The position numbers and the translations under genes are program-made. The notes under the pieces are model-generated. The model saw nothing but the letters and a program-made list of their open reading frames with translations. It was not told the origin of the DNA and did no database searches. DNA of 7,977 nt, from positions 1 to 7,977 of the forward strand of contig LWDH01000017.1 in assembly GCA_002083395.1 (NCBI GenBank). The letters are read 5' to 3'. The first letter of the stretch is position 1. Each line of letters starts with the position of its first letter. Positions 6,601-7,977 of this stretch are shown one piece after another. Source of the stretch: Proteobacteria bacterium SG_bin4. GTDB taxonomy: Bacteria > Pseudomonadota > Gammaproteobacteria > Burkholderiales > Nitrosomonadaceae.

Positions 6601-6725
6601 AGAGTTATGGGCGCTGGGCTTTCGTGGAATTCGCGAACGTATTTGAAATGGAGCACGACTTCAAACAAAAGGTCAAGGAGCATTTTGAGAAAATGATTGC
6701 AGAGGCAATGGGGAAAGGACAATAA
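3678..6725 (+). CDS. Type III-like restriction endonuclease, Res subunit (SF2 helicase plus PD-(D/E)XK nuclease)
   Basis: This is the ATP-driven motor and nuclease subunit of a restriction-modification system. The 1015-residue product opens with about 120 residues of specific N-terminus. The SF2 helicase core follows: Walker A LATGAGKTT (172-180), DEAH box NDEAHH (309-314), motif III LSATPFF (365-371), and motifs V-VI in LTEGWDANTVTHVLG and QVIGRALRR (612-646). The C-terminal nuclease domain has E890 (DWEAEF), D929 (YRPDF) and E947-I-K949 (VEIKG), a full PD-(D/E)XK set. All key residues are present, so the protein looks intact. It resembles the family annotated as BPTD_3080-type restriction endonucleases, close to Type III Res. 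The ATG follows AGGAA with a long spacing of about 13 nt, so translation may be modest. The methyltransferase gene starts 2 bp after the stop. In Type III enzymes cleavage requires the Mod partner; whether that holds here is inference. Confidence 0.93.
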   Translation: MSDAFFKKPILNSPYEYPAAHWEMVNGLPTQNIVNSRRRAEFITPIPKPKKHKETKSQELFDESMGLGDGRQKYDPISIINELRSHIDAWRLMPSERDWMVTPDTARLLKHWRYHEFNGIRPFFCQVEAVEVAIWLTEVAPKLGARGKKFLDYLDNVNIDANPGLMRLALKLATGAGKTTVMSMLIAWQTINAVRQPSSKRFTRGFLMVAPGLTIKDRLRVLQPNDPDSYYKNREIVPNDMLADMERSKIVITNYHAFKLRERIEISAGGRALLKGKRGEDLNTLETEGQMLQRVMPELMGTKNIMVLNDEAHHCYREKPGDDEEGDLTSDEKKEAESNLEAARLWINGLETVARKLGINRVIDLSATPFFLRGSGYAEGTLFPWTMSDFSLMDAIECGIVKLPRVPIADNIPGADVPIFRELWKHIGPDMPKKGRGKSQQLDPLSIPSKLKTALEALYGHYEKTFTLWEKEGIKVPPCFIVVCNNTATSKLVYDYISGFRPINEDGSTGFENGRLKLFRNFDEHGEPLARPNTLLIDSEQLESGEALDTSFREMASDEIDRFRREIIERTGNQRAADNLTDQDLLREVMNTVGKYGALGGNIRCVVSVSMLTEGWDANTVTHVLGVRAFGTQLLCEQVIGRALRRQSYDLNEENRFNVEYADVLGIPFDFTAKPVVAPPQPPRETIHVKAVRPQRDHLEIRFPRVTGYRVELPDERLTAEFNNDSVLVLTPDLVGPSVTQNSGIIGEAVDLNLVHTGDLRHSTLLFHLTQRLLYTKWRDPGEEPKMHLFGQLKRITKQWLDSCLVCKGQTYPAQLMYQELADMACNRITAAITQSEQNKNRPIKALLDPYNPTGSTAHVNFNTSKTDRWETNPLKSHINWVILDSDWEAEFCRVAESHSQVISYVKNHSLGLEVPYRYGSETRKYRPDFIVQINDGKDDPLNMIVEIKGYRREDAKEKKITMDTYWIPGVNNLKSYGRWAFVEFANVFEMEHDFKQKVKEHFEKMIAEAMGKGQ

Positions 6726-6727
6726 CA

Positions 6728-7975
6728 ATGGCAAAAGCAGAGAAACCACAGGCCAAGAAAAAGGTTGAAACCCTGACCCATGACGGAGCCTCGCGCAAGA
6801 ATATTCCCACGGCGGAATATGAAGCGGTGCTCCATGAGAAAGACAAAAGTTCAATCCGCGTTGCTTATGAGCGCCGCAACCGCGACCTTGACCCGCAATT
6901 AGTTTGGCGCGGAAAAGATGAGCAGGATTGGTCTGACCTCGTTGTTCACGCGCCGCCGCTCTACATTCAGGAAAAAGTCCATCCCAAGGTTCTGATCGAT
7001 GATTTGCGTCGTCAAACAGAACGTGCCCAGCAACAGGCCGCTGAGCAACAGCCTGGTTATATGGTCGATCTGTTTGCCGACTTTAATGGCTTGCCGAGCG
7101 AAGCGGCCAAAACCGAGTTTTACCAGCATGACGCCCATTGGTCGAACCGCATGATTCTCGGCGATAGCTTGCAAGTGATGGCATCGCTGGCCGAGCGCGA
7201 AGGGTTGCGCGGCAAGGTGCAATGCATCTATTTCGATCCGCCCTACGGCATTAAATTTAATTCCAACTTTCAGTGGTCGACTTCATCTACGGCAGTTAAA
7301 GATGGCGTTATCGAAAATATCACACGGGAACCAGAACAAGTTAAGGCTTTTAGAGATACGTGGCGTGATGGAACTCATTCTTACTTAACATATCTGCGGG
7401 ATCGGCTAACTGTGGCACGCGATTTACTCGCAGAATCAGGTTCTATATTTGTTCAAATTGGTGAAGATAATGTGCACCGTATACGTGCTTTATTGGAAGA
7501 GATTTTTGGAGAAGAAAATTTTGTTTCCATGATTATGTTTAGAACACATAGCGCACTTGGCGTTAAGTATATTGCAACGCCATATGACTTCATTTTGTGG
7601 TTTGCAAAAAATAAAGAATCAATAAAATATAAAGATTTATTTTTAGGCAAGTCACAAGGCCAAGGAACGCAGTATCAATATGTACAAGAAAAGGATGGAA
7701 TAAGACGCACCATGACAAAAGAAGAAAAGTTAGGAATTTCTTCTATCGGCTATGGTGATCGGGTTTTTAGATTGATAAATCTCCCATCTTCTGGATACAC
7801 CCCAAGCTGCACATTTGATTTCACATTTCAAGGAAAAACATATCCTCCATCAAAAGGAAGGAGCTGGAAAACAACACGCGATGGAATGTCACGATTGGTT
7901 AAGGCCAATCGTGTTCATTCGAGCGGGAGTTACTTAAATTATGTTTTGGGTCTTAGGAAGTTAAAGCGGGTTTAG
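6728..7975 (+). pseudogene. Adenine-specific DNA methyltransferase (Mod-like), 3'-truncated or interrupted
   Basis: This is the modification and probably recognition subunit partnered with the upstream restriction gene. It starts 2 bp after that gene's stop, with AAAGGA about 8-13 nt before the ATG. The N-terminus is Lys-rich (1-13), a Gln-rich stretch lies near 95-109, and NRMILGDSLQVMASLA (140-155) leads into the catalytic motif IYFDPPYGIKF (167-177), the N6-adenine or N4-cytosine DPPY box. RDRLTVARDLLAESGSIFVQIGEDN (224-248) is also typical. The frame ends after 415 residues. In beta-class enzymes with this motif order, the FxGxG AdoMet-binding motif lies after DPPY; none is present, and such partners are usually much longer. 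The last residues (about 408-415) lose family character, and stops close the other two frames at 7954 and 7962. Base composition also drops to about one-third GC from 7440 to 7740. The gene is broken here, by insertion or deletion rather than a single frameshift. Confidence 0.85.
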
Positions 7976-7977
7976 GC

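Overview
The window looks like accessory DNA from a proteobacterium with fairly balanced base composition. The proteins (an RhlB-like glycosyltransferase, an AraC-type regulator and a Type III-like restriction-modification pair) and the IS3/IS110 debris suggest a beta- or gammaproteobacterium, but I cannot name a genus. No rRNA, tRNA or CRISPR array is visible.

Layout. (1) 1-870 is a graveyard of insertion sequences. It starts with a decayed IS3-family OrfB with an in-frame stop and a missing 3' end. This is joined to about 190 bp of structured noncoding DNA and then to the first 51 codons of an IS110-family transposase, which breaks inside a nearly perfect palindrome. (2) 873-3418, minus strand, holds an AraC/XylS-family regulator followed by a GT1 glycosyltransferase resembling RhlB. 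The segment is bounded by two imperfect copies of the same roughly 100-bp sequence. One copy is the real 3' end of the glycosyltransferase gene. The other, upstream of the regulator, is the 3' stub of a lost homologous glycosyltransferase gene. (3) 3419-3677 is a leader region without a gene. It holds a weak candidate promoter and three alternating half-sites spaced exactly 10 bp apart. (4) 3678 to the window end, plus strand, is a two-gene restriction-modification operon: an intact 1015-residue helicase/nuclease (Res-like), then 2 bp later a DPPY-type adenine methyltransferase (Mod-like). The methyltransferase gene stops early, and all three forward frames are closed just beyond the break.

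How the parts work together. In Type III-like systems the Mod subunit supplies both sequence recognition and methylation, and Res supplies ATP-driven motor and cleavage activities. Here Res looks complete. Mod keeps its catalytic DPPY motif but lacks the downstream FxGxG AdoMet-binding motif expected for this motif order, so the system is probably inactive as seen unless the rest of Mod lies beyond the window after an insertion. The regulator and glycosyltransferase are co-directional and could form a self-contained module for a glycolipid or similar glycoside, but the substrate is unknown. The most notable points are the duplicated glycosyltransferase scar, the broken and compositionally mosaic Mod gene, the structured IS110 flank and the phased half-sites upstream of the restriction operon.
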